Shown: positions 25,732-38,039, numbered from the stretch's first letter. The stretch: 64,000 bases of DNA from Prunus persica (GCF_000346465.2 NC_034014.1:11818480-11882479); one strand, 5' to 3'. A program made the numbers and translations. Notes: generated by a model from the sequence alone, not told the origin.

Positions 25732-27221
25732 TTGTCCCAATCAACTCGTGATGATAATAAAGTACTTTCTAATGATATGTCTACTTATCCATTACCCCCG
25801 CGCACTACTCATGGTAAACCTAAAGTGCAATATTCCCCTGATATACATGCCAAATCTAAATATCCCATTAACCATTATGTGTCAACTCATCGTCTGTTTA
25901 AGTTATATGCATTATATTTGTGTCAATTATCTAGTGTATGTGTGCCAACTAAGTTGCAGGATGCTGTATCAAATTCAAAATGGGTAGATGCAATGCATGT
26001 TGAGATGGAAACCTTAAACAAGAATGCCACTTGGGAGCTAGTTCCTTTACCAAAAAGAAAAAAGGCAGTTAGGTGCAGATGAGTGTTTACTTTGAAACAC
26101 AAGGCTGATGGTTCCATTGACTGTTACAAGGCAAGATTAGTAGCAAAATGTTATACTCAGACCTATGGAGTGGATTACACGGAGACCTTTGCTCCAGTAG
26201 CAAAGCTCAATACTGTATGCGTACACTTGTCCTTGGTTGCTAATCATGATTGGCCTCTATTACAATTTCATGTTAAAAATGCATTCCTTCATGGTGACCT
26301 CAAGGAAGAAATATACATGGATCCTCCGCCGGGTATCCCTGTAACCTCTAAGGAGGGTATGGTGTGCAAACTATGGAAATCCTTATATGGATTAAAGCAG
26401 TCTCCAATAGCTTGGTTTGGGACGTTTGCTGCATCTATGAGGAAGTCTGGGTATGTACAAAGTAATTCGGATCATACTTTGTTTCTAAAGCATCACAAAG
26501 GTAAATTGACAGCTTTAATAATTTATGTTGATGATATGATTGTAATTGGAGATGATCAGGCACATATACAGAGTCTCCAAGAATATCTGGCATTCGAATT
26601 TAAGATGAAATCATTAGGTGACTTGAAGTACTTTCTTCGGATTGAAGTGGCCAGATCTAAGCATGGTATTTTCTTGTCTCAAAGGAAGTATGTTTTGGAT
26701 TTACTTGTAGAAACTGGAATGTTGGATTGTAAACCAATTGATACTTCTAGTGAGTAGAATTACAAGTTGGGTTTATATCCTGATCAAGTTCCTACTGATA
26801 AGGAGCGCTATCAACGGCTTATGCTAATCTTGTTACTTGGAGAAGCAAGAAACAAAAGGTGGTGTCTCGATCTAGTGCTAAGGCCAAGTATCGTGGAATG
26901 GCCCATGGTGTATGTGAGTTACTGTGGTTGAGGTGATTATTGAGAGATCTTGGCTTTGGGCCTAAGAAACCAATGGATTTATATTGCGATAATAAGGCTG
27001 CGATTGCAATTGCTCATAACCCTGTACAACATAATCTTACAAAGCATGTGGATGTTGATCGAAATTTCATTAAAGAAAAGTTGGATGCGGAGATTGTTTT
27101 CTTCCCATTCATTAGTTCTGAGTATCAGTTAGCAGATGTCCTTACGAAGGCTGTTTCCACTAGTATCTTTCACAACTCGCTTGACAAGTTGGGCATGCGT
27201 GACGTTTTTGCTCCAACTTGA
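25732..27221 (+). pseudogene. copia-A reverse transcriptase and RNase H
   Basis: The frame 25732-26082 leads into reverse transcriptase at 26083-26757, with VKNAFLHGDLKEEIYMD, LYGLKQSP and the catalytic YVDD (in IIYVDDMIV). A TGA at 26080-26082 and a TAG at 26755-26757 break the frame at exactly the same codons as in copy B. After a deletion near 26823, the RNase H tail resumes and ends near 27221 (DLYCDNKAAIAIAHNPVQ). Confidence 0.9.
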
Positions 27222-27435
27222 GGGGGAGTGTTGGCGAGATATCCTAGTCATATTAGGATATTTCTTTCTTATTCTATTAGGATTTTATTTATTTCCTTTT
27301 TGTATAGATATTATGTAATTATGATTTTTCTTATTTCCTAGTATAACCCTTCTAGGGTTTGTAACCTTGTATTATAAATACCTCCTTTCGAAGAATGAAA
27401 TATATCTAAAAATATTATACCCATATTGTTTGACT
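27218..27435 (+). repeat. Polypurine tract and 3' LTR of copia copy A
   Basis: The TTGAGGGGGAG purine run at 27218-27228 directly precedes the 3' LTR (27229-27435), which starts TGTTGGCGAG and ends TTTGACT. It has a few substitutions and a short indel relative to the 5' LTR. Confidence 0.9.
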
Positions 27436-27440
27436 CTTTA

Positions 27441-28686
27441 GAAATTATATGTTGAGAAAAACATAGAATTTTAATAAAACTTTAAATTTCATATGAAGTT
27501 TGAGCGAAAAATATACAACTATCTGCCTCACTATCACAACACTAACTAGACCATTAATTTGTAAATTAAGACCCCTTTTAACTGGCTATGCTCAATTTAC
27601 AAGTTCCTTTCCTTTGTCCTTAAACCTATAGGTTAAAAGCATTTACATTGGTGTTCAAACTTTTCAGATGCATTATCTTCAAATCTCGCATCTCCAACCA
27701 CAAAAATTACAAAAGGAAAATAATATGAAATTAAAAAGTAAGTGAGAGACAAAGAGATATTTTTAAAGTTGGCAAAAGCTAAGGGACTTCCCAACCCAAG
27801 CATGCACCTCACTCTTTCTATCGTACTCAATTATTTAGCCCTATGGGGTGGAAGCAGACGTTTCCTCGTCTTGCAGCTGTTTCCATCTCCTACCCCACTT
27901 TCCTTTCATTTTTTTAATTTCACATATCTCTATCTTTCACTATTTATTATCCATTTTTTTTAATTAAAAAATTTCCATAGTTTCACATCAAACGTGCCTG
28001 CATCAATGACTTGGTGCTGGAATTTTCTTGTTTTTATCCATGAAACAAAAGAACCTAACCAAATACACTGCATGAAAGATAAATACGAGAGTGCAATGAA
28101 ATTTTTTCAACTTGTTTATTTTAATTCCATAAAAAGAATATGAACCAAAATATATAGTTGTATGCATTATTTCTACACTCTATTTGGGTGAGAATAATGA
28201 TTAAATTATATAGAAAAAGGAAAAAGAAAATGAGGGGCATCTTATGTGGTGAAGCTTTATGAAAGCCCCATCTGTCTTTTATTTATTTATTATCATTTTC
28301 AGCAACAGAGAGAATTGCAGAAGATGGAGGTTTGAGTCTGACAAGAGCTAGCAACTCCAAACGAAAGCCTAAAGAGATTTTGTTATGTAAATAGCTCCGA
28401 TGACGATAGTAGACTGTTAGATCCACTGACATGTACTGCTCAGATGAAAATCCATCAGTCCATCCACTCGTGTGTGTTTCAACTTTCAACCATAATTGGA
28501 TGGTACAAAACTCAAACTCCCTGTTCTCTGCAAAAGGCCCTTGATGGGTTCCGTATATATAATTTTCTTTTTTTTCAATTTTTTTCAGTCTTTTTTATAA
28601 TATTACTTTAAATTTGTTATGATCTTTGATGCGCTTTGTGTCACTAGCTACTACTTTCATCATCATCTAGCTATGCAGTCCTTGAA

Positions 28687-28691
<5 letters not shown>
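27441..28691. other. Intergenic DNA and likely upstream region of the BLH1-like gene
   Basis: No coding sequence is recognised. It is AT-rich, consistent with the promoter and upstream region of the homeobox gene at 29064; no individual promoter element is called. Confidence 0.5.

Positions 28692-28739
<48 letters not shown>
28692..28739 (+). repeat. (CT)24 microsatellite upstream of the BLH1-like gene
   Basis: A perfect CT run on the sense strand lies about 325 bp before the ATG at 29064, probably in the 5' leader or core promoter. CT-rich leaders are common in plant regulatory genes, but any function here is inferred. Confidence 0.9.
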
Positions 28740-28746
<7 letters not shown>

Positions 28747-29063
28747 CATATAGTTCGTGGTGAACTTCACCCCTCCTTTTCTTCAGAAGTTTTCTGGGTC
28801 TAAATAAAACGACTCTCACTATTTTAGGCAGATATAATTTGAGGTTTCTGATTCATGGGTTTTCTTGGCTTGTTTGAGATCTGCAGATTCTTGTTGCTTT
28901 TTTCTCCAGGATCTTGCTTGTTCAACAATTTGCAAAGGACCACTGATTAACCGATTAATATTGCTACCGGCTGGATCTTGCATATTAATTAGGTCTTCAT
29001 GATCAAAATCAATTAGTAAGATTATATATGTCCGTACAAAGGAGAGCTTGAAGTACTTACTCC

Positions 29064-32000
29064 ATGGCAACGTTCTTTCACCATGGAAGCTCTGAAATCC
29101 AAGCCCCAACTGATCATGCTCTCCAGACACTTTATCTAATGAACCCCAATTACGTGCCATCCTTCTCTGACAGTGCCCAGCAAAACCCTACACCTCCTAG
29201 CATGCTTCTTTTCAATCACACTCCGCCTCCAACAACCCACCACTTAGTCGGCATCCCGCTTCACTCTGCGGCCGTTGGATCAAACAATTCGGACGATCAC
29301 AGCCCTCCATCCTTGCAGCACCAAACTGATCCATCTCGGCTTCACTACAACTTGTGGGGCCCATTGGGTGGCCAAACCCCCGTCGGCGCCTCCGCGGTGT
29401 CCCCCACAAGTGCAACTACTCAACAGGGTTTGTCTCTCAGCCTCTCAACTCATCAGCAGCCAGGTTATAATAGTAACTACAGGCCATCATCATTTCCTGC
29501 CGAGCGTGATGTCCCGGCCAAGGGGTCTTCTCTGTCGTCGGTGTCGGCTATGTCACATGGATTTTCAGGTGTGCTTTTGGGGTCCAAGTACTTAAAGGCT
29601 GCTCAAGAGCTTCTGGATGAGGTTGTTCATGTTGGAAAGGGAAGCAACGCCGATGAATTGGACGGTGGGATTAAAGATAAGATGAAAGTGAGTCGAGAAA
29701 CAACGGCTGGGATTGGAGCTAGTTCGAGTGGTGGTGTTAAGCAAGGAGCTGAGCTTAACACAGCACAGAGGCAGGAGCTCCAGATGAAGAAAGCAAAACT
29801 TGTCAGCATGCTTGATGAGGTACTATTAAATTCTATGTTCATTCTTTTATTAAATTTTTTGCTATTTTTGTGTTTTCATTGGTCATATTGATTCTGTAAA
29901 GTTTCATTTGTTAAGCACGATTGTTTTTGATGTCTTGTGCAATTTATCCAAAGATGTAATTCAACCACACTTCTAGTGAATGATTGAATAAGAAAAAACA
30001 CACCTGGCACTTGGACAAGAGTTGGGCAGAATTGCACTAGTCAGGCTTATAATTATTAGCTCTAGTCCCGCTGGTGGGTCCATTACGTAAATGTAACCAC
30101 CTTTGTCAAGGGAATCTAATTTACTAATTTGTGTTTAGCTTATGATTATTACACGACGTTTAAGAAAAGAAAAGGCTTTAGATGTTAATTAAGTCGATTC
30201 AAGAAAGATGAAGAAATTATTGTGTGTGAGGATAACATGACGTGAGTCAGAATTGAAAAGTAGCCACTTAGTGGTGGACTATAATACTCTTTAAATTTGA
30301 TAGGGGAGGAAAAAGAAAAAGAGAAAAGGAAAACGAAAGTTGGAGCTTAATTGCAGTGGGTGGGGATCTGGGACCATTGTGTCTGTTTCATGTAGTTACC
30401 AAACTTTCCTGCTGACCCCGTCATTAATTAATGTATACACATATAAAAAAAAAAATATATAATATATATATATATATACTATAAAACGGACATATGTAAT
30501 AATAAAAAACTATACGACAGAAATGAACTAAAGTGGGTCATTTTCTTTGTCACCTTTTCGTACATTTGGTTTGTTTGCAGTGAGTTTTGGTCTCAAGAGG
30601 GTCCATTGGCCAAAACTGTCGTGCAGCTCTGTAAATATGCTAATTTATTTATTTATTTGTCTTTTGTTATGAAGGTGGAGCAAAGATACAGACAGTACCA
30701 CCAACAAATGCAGTTTGTGATCACTTCATTCGAACAAGCCGCAGGTTTTGGTTCAGCAAAATCGTACACTCATCTTGCCCTGCAGACAATCTCCAAGCAA
30801 TTCCGGTGCCTCAAAGACGCAATATCAACTCAAATCAAAGCCAGCAGCAAGAACTTGGGTGAGGAAGAATGCTTGGGTGCCAAGATTGAGGGTTCAAGGC
30901 TCAAGTACATAGACAATCATGTAAGGCAACAGCGGGCATTGCAACAGTTGGGAATGGTCCAGCATAATCCCTGGAGACCCCAGCGAGGATTGCCTGAACG
31001 AGCTGTTTCCGTTCTTCGAGCCTGGCTCTTCGAGCACTTCCTTCACCCGTAAGTACTTTTTCGAATTAATTCGACGCTTCGGTCGTGCTAAAAACCCTAA
31101 AAAATTTCCAGTTCGGTCTAGTATTAAATTCTAGTATAGTTTATAGGACGTATCAAACTAACAAATTTCTACTTGGGTTTGTAGCTATCCCAAGGACTCA
31201 GACAAAGTAATGCTGGCAAAACAGACCGGGCTTACTCGGAGTCAGGTAGGTATTTACTAGGTTGTCATTAAAGTTTTGCAACGTTAAAGGCCATAGACTG
31301 ATTAAAGTTACAAAGCAGGTCTCTAACTGGTTCATTAATGCCCGAGTTCGCCTTTGGAAGCCAATGGTTGAAGAGATGTACGTGGAGGAGACAAAGGAAC
31401 AAGAGAAAAATGGTTCCAGGAACACTGCAAATTACAAGGAGTCAGGTTCAACAACTCCAAGAGAGAGTGCTTCCACTAGAATTGATGATCAAATGTTCCG
31501 GTCGACGCATGAAAATTTTAGCAACCAGCATCCTTCTCCAAACGAGAAGTCGAATAATTCTTCATTGTCAGCGTCTCCCATGGCAGGGTCTCTTCAATCA
31601 CAATCAGGATTTAACCTTGTGGGAATGTCCAACATGCAAGGAAGTCCCAAGAAACGAAAGAGTTCTGAAATAGAAAATTCTCCAAGTAGCATTCTTTCCA
31701 TGGACACCGACATGAAAGCGAACGAAACAAATAGAGAAATCACTACAGATCATGCCAATGGTTTTGGCACATACCCCATTCCAGAGATAGAAAGGTTTGA
31801 TATGAATCCGGAGCATTTGGCACAAAGATTTCATGGAAATGGTGTATCCCTCACTCTAGGCCTTCCTCACCGTGAAAACATCTCTCTCTCAGGAACACAA
31901 CAAAGCTTTCTCTCCAACCATGGCCAAATTAATATTCATGATCAGCTGGGAAGGAGATTTAACACAGGAGGAGAAGCTGATTTTTGTGCAATCAACCATC

Positions 32001-32095
32001 CACAACCTTCACATTCCGGCATCGATTATGAGGACATGGACATGCGAAGCAGAAAAAGGTTCGCTGCTCAATTGTTGCCAGATTTTGTGGCCTGA
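29064..32095 (+). CDS. BLH1: BEL1-like TALE homeodomain transcription factor, BLH1 type
   Basis: Four exons, 29064-29819, 30675-31048, 31185-31245 and 31319-32095, join in frame to a 655-residue protein. The N-terminus ([12 protein letters not shown], then LQTLYLMNP) and C-terminus (AQLLPDFVA) match Arabidopsis BLH1. Domains in order are the SKY box from residue 174 ([14 protein letters not shown]), the BELL domain at about 235-320 ([20 protein letters not shown]), a TALE homeodomain at about 350-412 with the PYP insertion (HPYPKDSDK) and helix 3 [14 protein letters not shown], and the ZIBEL motif (VSLTLGLPH). BELL proteins work in the nucleus as heterodimers with KNOX proteins to control meristem, organ and hormone programmes. 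ATG 29064 is chosen because the protein start aligns with the family. No defect is visible. Confidence 0.95.
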
Positions 32096-32459
32096 GGGGA
32101 ATATTGTGCACACATTTTGTTGCCAATGTTTCTCCAATATCCCATTGCCACTGTATAGAAGGAAGTTATAAGAAACTAGTATAGATTATAACTGATCGTG
32201 AAAAACGACCTAGCTAGATAGAAAGTTATTACTTTGCTTGGATATATTAAAATAGGTTTGGGGATTGTAAAAGTTGATACCGTTAGATTCTAGGCAAGCT
32301 GAGACTTAAAAGATTCCGTACATATGCAAATTTAAATTTTTGTTTGTGCATTAATTGTAAGTTTTCAATTACTGGAGAAGGTGGTATAATATATGAAGCA
32401 GTACAATAATATGCTCTCTCTAGCATTTTCAATTTCCTGTTCGTATAGTCTTATTTTTT
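32096..32459 (+). other. 3' UTR and downstream region of the BLH1-like gene
   Basis: AT-rich sequence after the TGA at 32093-32095, probably the 3' UTR for the first 300 bases. No separate feature is seen. Confidence 0.5.
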
Positions 32460-32600
32460 ATTTTATTTTTAATTTTGAGAATAAGCAATAATCTAAACTA
32501 AAGAGGGGGATTTTTCACACGCACACAATTAAGATGCCATTGAAGTTCGAACATAAAATATAAAAGTTAATCCGAAACCTAGTTGAGCAGACAAAAAGAC
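32460..32600 (-). mobile_element. SINE-like repeat, diverged copy
   Basis: It aligns on the same strand to 41762-41903. Shared blocks include AAGCAATAnTCTAAnCTA, the CACACA run, GATGCCAT and a TTCGAAC core that could be a pol III B box on the minus strand. It is more diverged than the copy in the beta-glucosidase gene. Confidence 0.45.
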
Positions 32601-32998
32601 CATTATGAAACAGAATATACAAACGCTTAGGCCAAAATGGGTTAGTAATATAATCCACACCTTTTAGGTCGCAATAAGTGGAACGCTTTGTTGTTGTTTT
32701 GTTATTTCTTGATCTTTTCAACTGGTGCAGGCCTCCATTTGTACGTAGTGTTTGCCTAATGATTTCTTCAAGTCATATAATACACTATTTTAATATAAAA
32801 AAACGTTATCACTTTGTATTATTTATTCAAGATGAAGACAAAAAAAATTAATCATACCTCGTTATCATCGAAGCCCTGATCGTCCACCATGTCTTGAAGG
32901 AATTGAGTTCTTCCTTTCCCTAATATGCTTTTGGCTTAAACAATCTGCACCCTTCATAAGTAGTGTGTCCTGTTTTCATTTCCTTTGAAGGCATAAAC
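32601..32998. other. Spacer before the F-box gene
   Basis: AT-rich DNA with no recognisable gene. It would contain the promoter of the F-box sequence that starts at 32999. Confidence 0.5.
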
Positions 32999-34168
32999 AT
33001 GGAAAAGCTTCCCCTTGACGTTGCCCTCGACATATTTTCCAGGCTGCCAATCACTTCCCTAATGCAAATCAAGTGTGTGTGTCGATCTTGGCGTGCCAAA
33101 GGCAAAGACCCTCGGCTCCTTATAATGTACCAGGCCATAGCAAATAAGAGAAACCCATGTCTCATTCTTCACTGCGATTCTCCCATCCAGAACAATTTAC
33201 ATTTCGTTGAAAGCAGCCAAATTAGACATCATGAGCACTACACGAACAATGCGAGAAGGATCAATGCACAAATCCGATATGTTGCACCCGAGTTCCATGT
33301 TGTTGGTTCGTGTAACGGCCTTTTGTGATCTCCAACGCACTTTACTTCAACCCTCTTCTGGTTTTCAATCCTTTAACCACAAATTACATTCGGCTGCCAA
33401 ACACAACCCAATACCCCAAACAACAAGAAGTAGCATTCGGATTTGGTTTCCACCCCACCACAATGGAGTACAAGATTGTTTGGATATCATACTTAAACAA
33501 CAACTACCAAGGTCACCAGCTGCCTCTACAGTCCCGTGTCCAAGTTTTAACTCTTGGCTCGAACGCTTGGAGAATTTCGGTCTCTCCTCGTTGCAAGCTT
33601 GAGCAAGGATCATCCGAGGCATTAGTCAACGGTAATCTTCACTGGGTGACAACGCGCCACAAACATCGACCCGGTCCTTGTTTGCGTATTGTTTGTTTCG
33701 ATTTACCTGAGGAAAAGTTTAGGGAGATTGAGTCCGGGATGTCGAAGTCCTAACATATGCAATTTTCATCTTGTGGTCTTAGGAGGGTGTCTCTCTGCTG
33801 TTGTTTGTCATGATGATGGAAAAATTGATATATGGATGATGAAAGAATATGGTTCAAAGGAGTCTTGGACCAAGGAATATGTAATTGGGGAGAGTTTGTT
33901 TAGAAGCTTAAGAGAAAGAAGAAATTCTCGTCCAAGCTCAAGAATATGGAAGAGGCCAACTCTAAGCAAAGGTAAAATACAGGTTTTATGCTCCCTGAGG
34001 AATGGAGAGATATTGCTAGAGTATGAGAATGGAGTCTTGGTTTCATATAACGCCGAAAGCGAGGAGTTTCAACAACTTATGATTCATGAACTTCCCAAGT
34101 GGTTTTGTACAATTGTTCATTTTGAAACCCTTTATCCCGCTGATGTTATTCTTCAAATGCAGCTATAG
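32999..34168 (+). pseudogene. F-box protein gene with two frameshifts
   Basis: ATG 32999 opens an F-box of about 40 residues (LPLDVALDIFSRLPITSLMQ, then CVCRSWR), which in an intact protein would bind SKP1 in an SCF ubiquitin ligase. An F-box-associated region follows (LVFNPLTTNYIRLPNT; WRISVSPRCKLEQG; DGKIDIWMMKEYGSKESWTK) and ends at TAG 34166-34168. The reading frame shifts by one base near 33325, just after CNGLL, and again near 33735-33755, just after REIESGM. Genes of this family are usually intronless and no GT-AG pair repairs the breaks. I read it as a young pseudogene, since everything else is well preserved; assembly error is the alternative. Confidence 0.8.
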
Positions 34169-34736
34169 GAACCAGTATTAAGGTTACGGTTTTCTTATTC
34201 AGTGATCAGATTATATAGCACTCTCAGCTTTCAAATGATAGGCAGGTTTTTAATTTTTTTAAAATTTATTTTGGTAGTTCAAATGAATCAGTCATTTGAT
34301 TTCTGTGATTTTCATGTTTCATTTACAATTATAGGGTTATTACCTTCGCAGATTACAATTCACTCCACCTACTTGCTTTCCCGTTTTGAGGGTTCATTAT
34401 TTCAAGGTCCAAAACTGATATGATATACTTCAAAATAATAATAATAAGAATATGATATTCTACTTCTAAAATATAGGGTTCAGACATATTCTGCCGTTTT
34501 GCTAGATGAATAAAATGTGCTATTATTTTGAAAAATTCATGTAAGCCACAACCTAGATTACTTTAATTTATGCAACGGAAGCTATTTAAGAGATATTGAG
34601 CTTCTATTATATCTCCCAAACTCTAGCCGCTCTCTCCCTCTGTGAGTCCTAAAGGAAAATTCCATAGAGGGGGGAGGAGGAAGAAGCGTCATTGCCCCTC
34701 CTCCCCCTATTCTCTTATCATCTTTTCCTTTTAGGT
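34169..34736. other. Non-coding spacer
   Basis: AT-rich DNA with a short G-rich/C-rich palindromic block near 34665-34712. No gene is recognised. Confidence 0.5.
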
Positions 34737-34825
34737 TAGTGAATAAGTCCATTGGGGCGTTTTTAGTGACTATGTCCACTGGGGCATTTTGAGTGAAAAA
34801 GTCCACTGTGGCGTTTTGAATAAAA
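34737..34825. repeat. Three tandem units of about 28 bp
   Basis: Units built on GTCCACTGnGGCnTTTTGA repeat three times (GTCCATTGGGGCGTTTTTAG, GTCCACTGGGGCATTTTGAG, GTCCACTGTGGCGTTTTGAA). No function is apparent. Confidence 0.75.
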
Positions 34826-35102
34826 AGCCCTTTGGTTTCTTCTAAGCTATGGTTAGATTGAAGTTCCCCATCACCCCTTTTAGTCTAAGTTCTCAATCAA
34901 ATCCTACTCCCAAAACCCGCTCCCTAATGCCACTCATGTTTTTTAAATTTGATTATACACCGTGTTTGACAGAGGTTGCTACAAATTACCCAATTGTTCT
35001 TTGGCAAAGTTGTTGTTTTCGTTTATTTGTTCCTTCTTACGTGCAGATAGATCGCCGGAAATCATATTTTCCCTATGTTACGGATGCGGTGGTGGTGATC
35101 AC

Positions 35103-35173
35103 AAGCTAAGTAGAAATGTGAAGAATCTAGAAGTATGTCATGGCTACCCAAGCTAAGTAGAAATGTGAAGAAT
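35103..35173. repeat. Perfect 24-bp direct repeat, 47-bp spacing
   Basis: A 24-base sequence beginning AAGCTAAGTAGAAATG occurs at 35103-35126 and 35150-35173 with no mismatch. The short open frame that overlaps the first copy resembles no protein family and is not called a gene. Confidence 0.8.
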
Positions 35174-35699
35174 ATATTCAAGTTGAATTGTCATGCAATT
35201 GAGTCTTTCTCTAGTACAGTACTCCTAATTCATATTATCAGGATATGGATACTTTTGTCAAAACCTTGATATGAATTTTTCACTTATATGATCACATCGG
35301 TTATGTCTATAAACTTCCTTTCTATATCCACTACTCTGCCAAGATTTCCTTAATCATATCTTTAGAGCATTCTCCTTCCTTACTAAGAGCAGAGATCTCT
35401 TGTTGCACATTCACTTGCCTCAGAGAGCTTATCAAGAATCTTGAAGACCACCTTTTGAATCATATTTGTCGACACGACCGTATAGTGATTTCAAAGGAAA
35501 ACGACTCGCCCACAAGACAACTTTGATGTCTCAGGTCTGAGGACTAGTTTGCACTATTGCAACTTATGAGTTCTAGTTTGACATGTGAGTAAGGTCCTAA
35601 TCCCAGAACTTGTGGTTTGATCGCATTCAGTGTACTTAAAACTAAGTGACCAGTAATGGGCTCAAAGTACTTAAGGATGAGGTCTGATCTAATCTACCT

Positions 35700-36330
35700 T
35701 CAGTAAGAACTTCCCTTTGGCATGCTGAGTGTTATCTACAAAGATAGAGAGGGAAGAGCAGTAGGTAAGACCTAAGGCATCGGTGTGGTCTCGGCTGAGG
35801 GCCCTCCGATGCTAAAGTTAACCGAAGGAAAATGAGTTAGTTATAACAAAACAAGGGCATAAGTGTCAAATGGCTATTACCTTGTACCCTAGGGGCCAGA
35901 GGCTCTATTTATAGAGGTTTTGGGGTGTCCTCTTGGTGTAAACTTTTGATGTGGGACTCATGGGGGCAGCCTGGGAGACTGTCATGTGTCCTAGCGAATA
36001 TAACAGTAAGGGACCCTAGAGATTCCTACAAGATACCTTTTGGGAGGCCGAATCGGCAGGGTGCCGAGGGCACCTGCTGACCCTCAATTTTCAAGCATGT
36101 GAACTGGGCTGGGTAGTGCGCGTGGGCCTTGCCTGGTGTCAGGTCTTTTCCACGTGTCATGGCATGAGAGGCCAATCAGATATGGTACAAACATAGTGTG
36201 TACCAATCTTTGCAGATGATCAATGCCCAATTGATAATCTTATGGCCGGAATGTTTAGGAAATTATGTGGAAGTATGAGAGGTCTCCTTATATCTAACCT
36301 CATTTCATAGCTCTCATACTATTTCATATT
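35700..36330 (-). mobile_element. Probable gypsy LTR fragment (solo or truncated)
   Basis: On the minus strand a CTATAAATAG box near 35902-35913 is followed by GCATCGGAGGGCCCTC and GACCACACCGATGCC. A TATA box followed by a CATCGGAGGG-type R/U5 region is a layout I recognise from long gypsy LTRs of rosaceous plants. Exact edges, partner LTR and target duplication were not found. Confidence 0.5.
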
Positions 36331-37539
36331 CCAAGGACTATTGTTTTACTGTTAAGATTATATACTAAATATTATGGTTGAAAACAACAATTTTGCCCAT
36401 AACTGATGGTGAAATATCTAGAAAGCAATATCACATATTTGGATTTAGGGAATATTTTCAACAGCTAGTGTCAATCCTTTCTAGGTGGCTGGCCAAGGCT
36501 AGAGGATGAGAGGGCTGAAAGAAGATGTTACATGACAGAACCTAAAAATTGAATCTTTGAGACCAAGTATCTTAAGGCTTGGTTTAGACTGTTCCATCCT
36601 AAACACTCTAGACTAAGAAAAGAAAAGAGTAGAGACTTTACCCTTGAAGCCCTACTTAAGATTGACATTCTTGAGTTGGTCATCTTGTAGGAAAAAAGGA
36701 TTCTTTCGGGTTCACCAAAGAGAGGTGACTTGTAATTTCTCTACACTACGGAAATGAGGAAGATTTGATGCAACCTAGGAAGGAGAGGATGCTAGTGCTC
36801 ACTCCCCAGGGTGGCCGATTTTCCTAGATGGGAAGAGCTTAATGATGTTCTCACTCCTTTCTTGAAACCACCTTAAGAGGAATAATTCATTTATATAGAC
36901 ACACAAGGAGGAGACCAAAGTATCCCCTTCATAAAACCAGCCATATAGGTTCATTGGGCCTCTTGGGCTTATGTAGTCGTCCTATTATGCCCAAATGCTT
37001 GACTAGCCCAATGGGCCATGAATCCGATTTTATAGTTTATGCCCAAACTACCCTACTCCCACATTTTCTTAATTAATTTAATCTCTATTAAATTAGTAAG
37101 GGCCAGTTTGGCATTGCTGTGAAAATAATCACTGTCAAATTTGCTGTGAGAGAAAGTAAGTCTATGCAAATCATATTTATTTCGTCTTATTCAACATTAT
37201 CGATGTGCGATCCATTAGGTTATAATTGGCAAGGTAGTGCGCGATCCAAAACGTGAGGAATAGGTTATGGTGTGTCCTCAGGAATAGGTTATGGTGTCTC
37301 CACTCCATTTAATTATCCCTTTATTAGGAATGGGTTATGGTGTGTCTTCAAGGCTTCCACAAATCGTGAGTAATGTTTAGCAACATGTCAAGGTTTTCCA
37401 AGCCAATATAGAATGAGGTTGTGAACCTATTTAGTTGGAATTGTCGTGCGGTATGGTCCTTCTCCAATTCAATGCTCTCGATCATACTATTATGACACAA
37501 AATTCATGTCAAGACCTTAGTGTGATCTGTAGGCTCATT
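36331..37539. other. Repeat-derived non-coding DNA
   Basis: No protein-coding sequence is visible. Around 37250-37365 the phrase AGGAATAGGTTATGGTGT is repeated about three times with changes. The rest looks like old transposon-derived sequence that I cannot classify. Confidence 0.4.
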
Positions 37540-38039
37540 TAACTTATTTCAGCGTGATCAGGATCTACAATATCAATCTGACTCATTGCTTTGGCCAAAG
37601 ATTTCCAAGTCATACCGTTGGAGCATTCTCCTTATGTACTGAAGGTAGAGATCCCTTATTATACTCTCACCTGTCTCCATGCATTGATCGTGAATCCTAA
37701 CCATGGGGTTATGCCCAAAGGGAGCACAACACTTCAATGCTTCCATGAGACAACTTGTGGTGTCTCAGGTCATCAAGGACTAGTCTACACTCTTTCAACT
37801 CGAGAGTTCTTGATTGACATGTAAGTAAAACTTCCATTCAAGTTCTCTTCATTGATCATATTCATTGAATTCATTCTCGATTGAACACCCATAAACTTAT
37901 CTTAGTGTCTACGTGGATGACTTAAGACCAATCATCCTCCTGATTTGGCAGATATAGTGCATGCTAGTATTTGTGGATTGTCAATTCCCAGTTGACTATT
38001 CTATGATTAGAACGATTTAGGATGTGAGCATAGTTGCAA

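Larger units (their letters stand above)
22674..27435 (+). mobile_element. Ty1/copia retrotransposon, copy A
   Basis: The element is bounded by about 200-bp LTRs and a perfect 5-bp target duplication, CTTTA (22669-22673 and 27436-27440). Domain order is gag, zinc knuckle, protease, integrase, reverse transcriptase, RNase H, the copia order. It is closely related to copy B at 50246-55530. Stops and frameshifts in gag, integrase and pol disable it, and about 270 bp of the late pol region is missing at about 26823 relative to copy B. Confidence 0.95.
35320..37870. repeat. Pair of diverged direct repeats (35320-35650 and 37540-37870)
   Basis: The two stretches share, in the same order and orientation, GAGCATTCTCCTT, AGAGATC, TGTCTCAGGTC, GGACTAGT and TTGACATGTnAGTAA. 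Their spacing is about 2.2 kb, and a gypsy LTR-like sequence lies between them. They may be LTRs or internal repeats of a decayed non-autonomous element; no coding sequence supports either reading. Confidence 0.5.

Noticed and set aside
26080..26082. Programmed readthrough of the shared TGA before reverse transcriptase
   Set aside because: The following bases do not match the plant readthrough contexts I know, and a second shared stop plus many private ones make simple decay the better explanation.
34849..35109. Open frame of 86 codons after the F-box pseudogene
   Set aside because: It matches no family I know, starts beside a tandem repeat and runs into a duplicated 24-bp sequence. No intron or promoter logic supports it.
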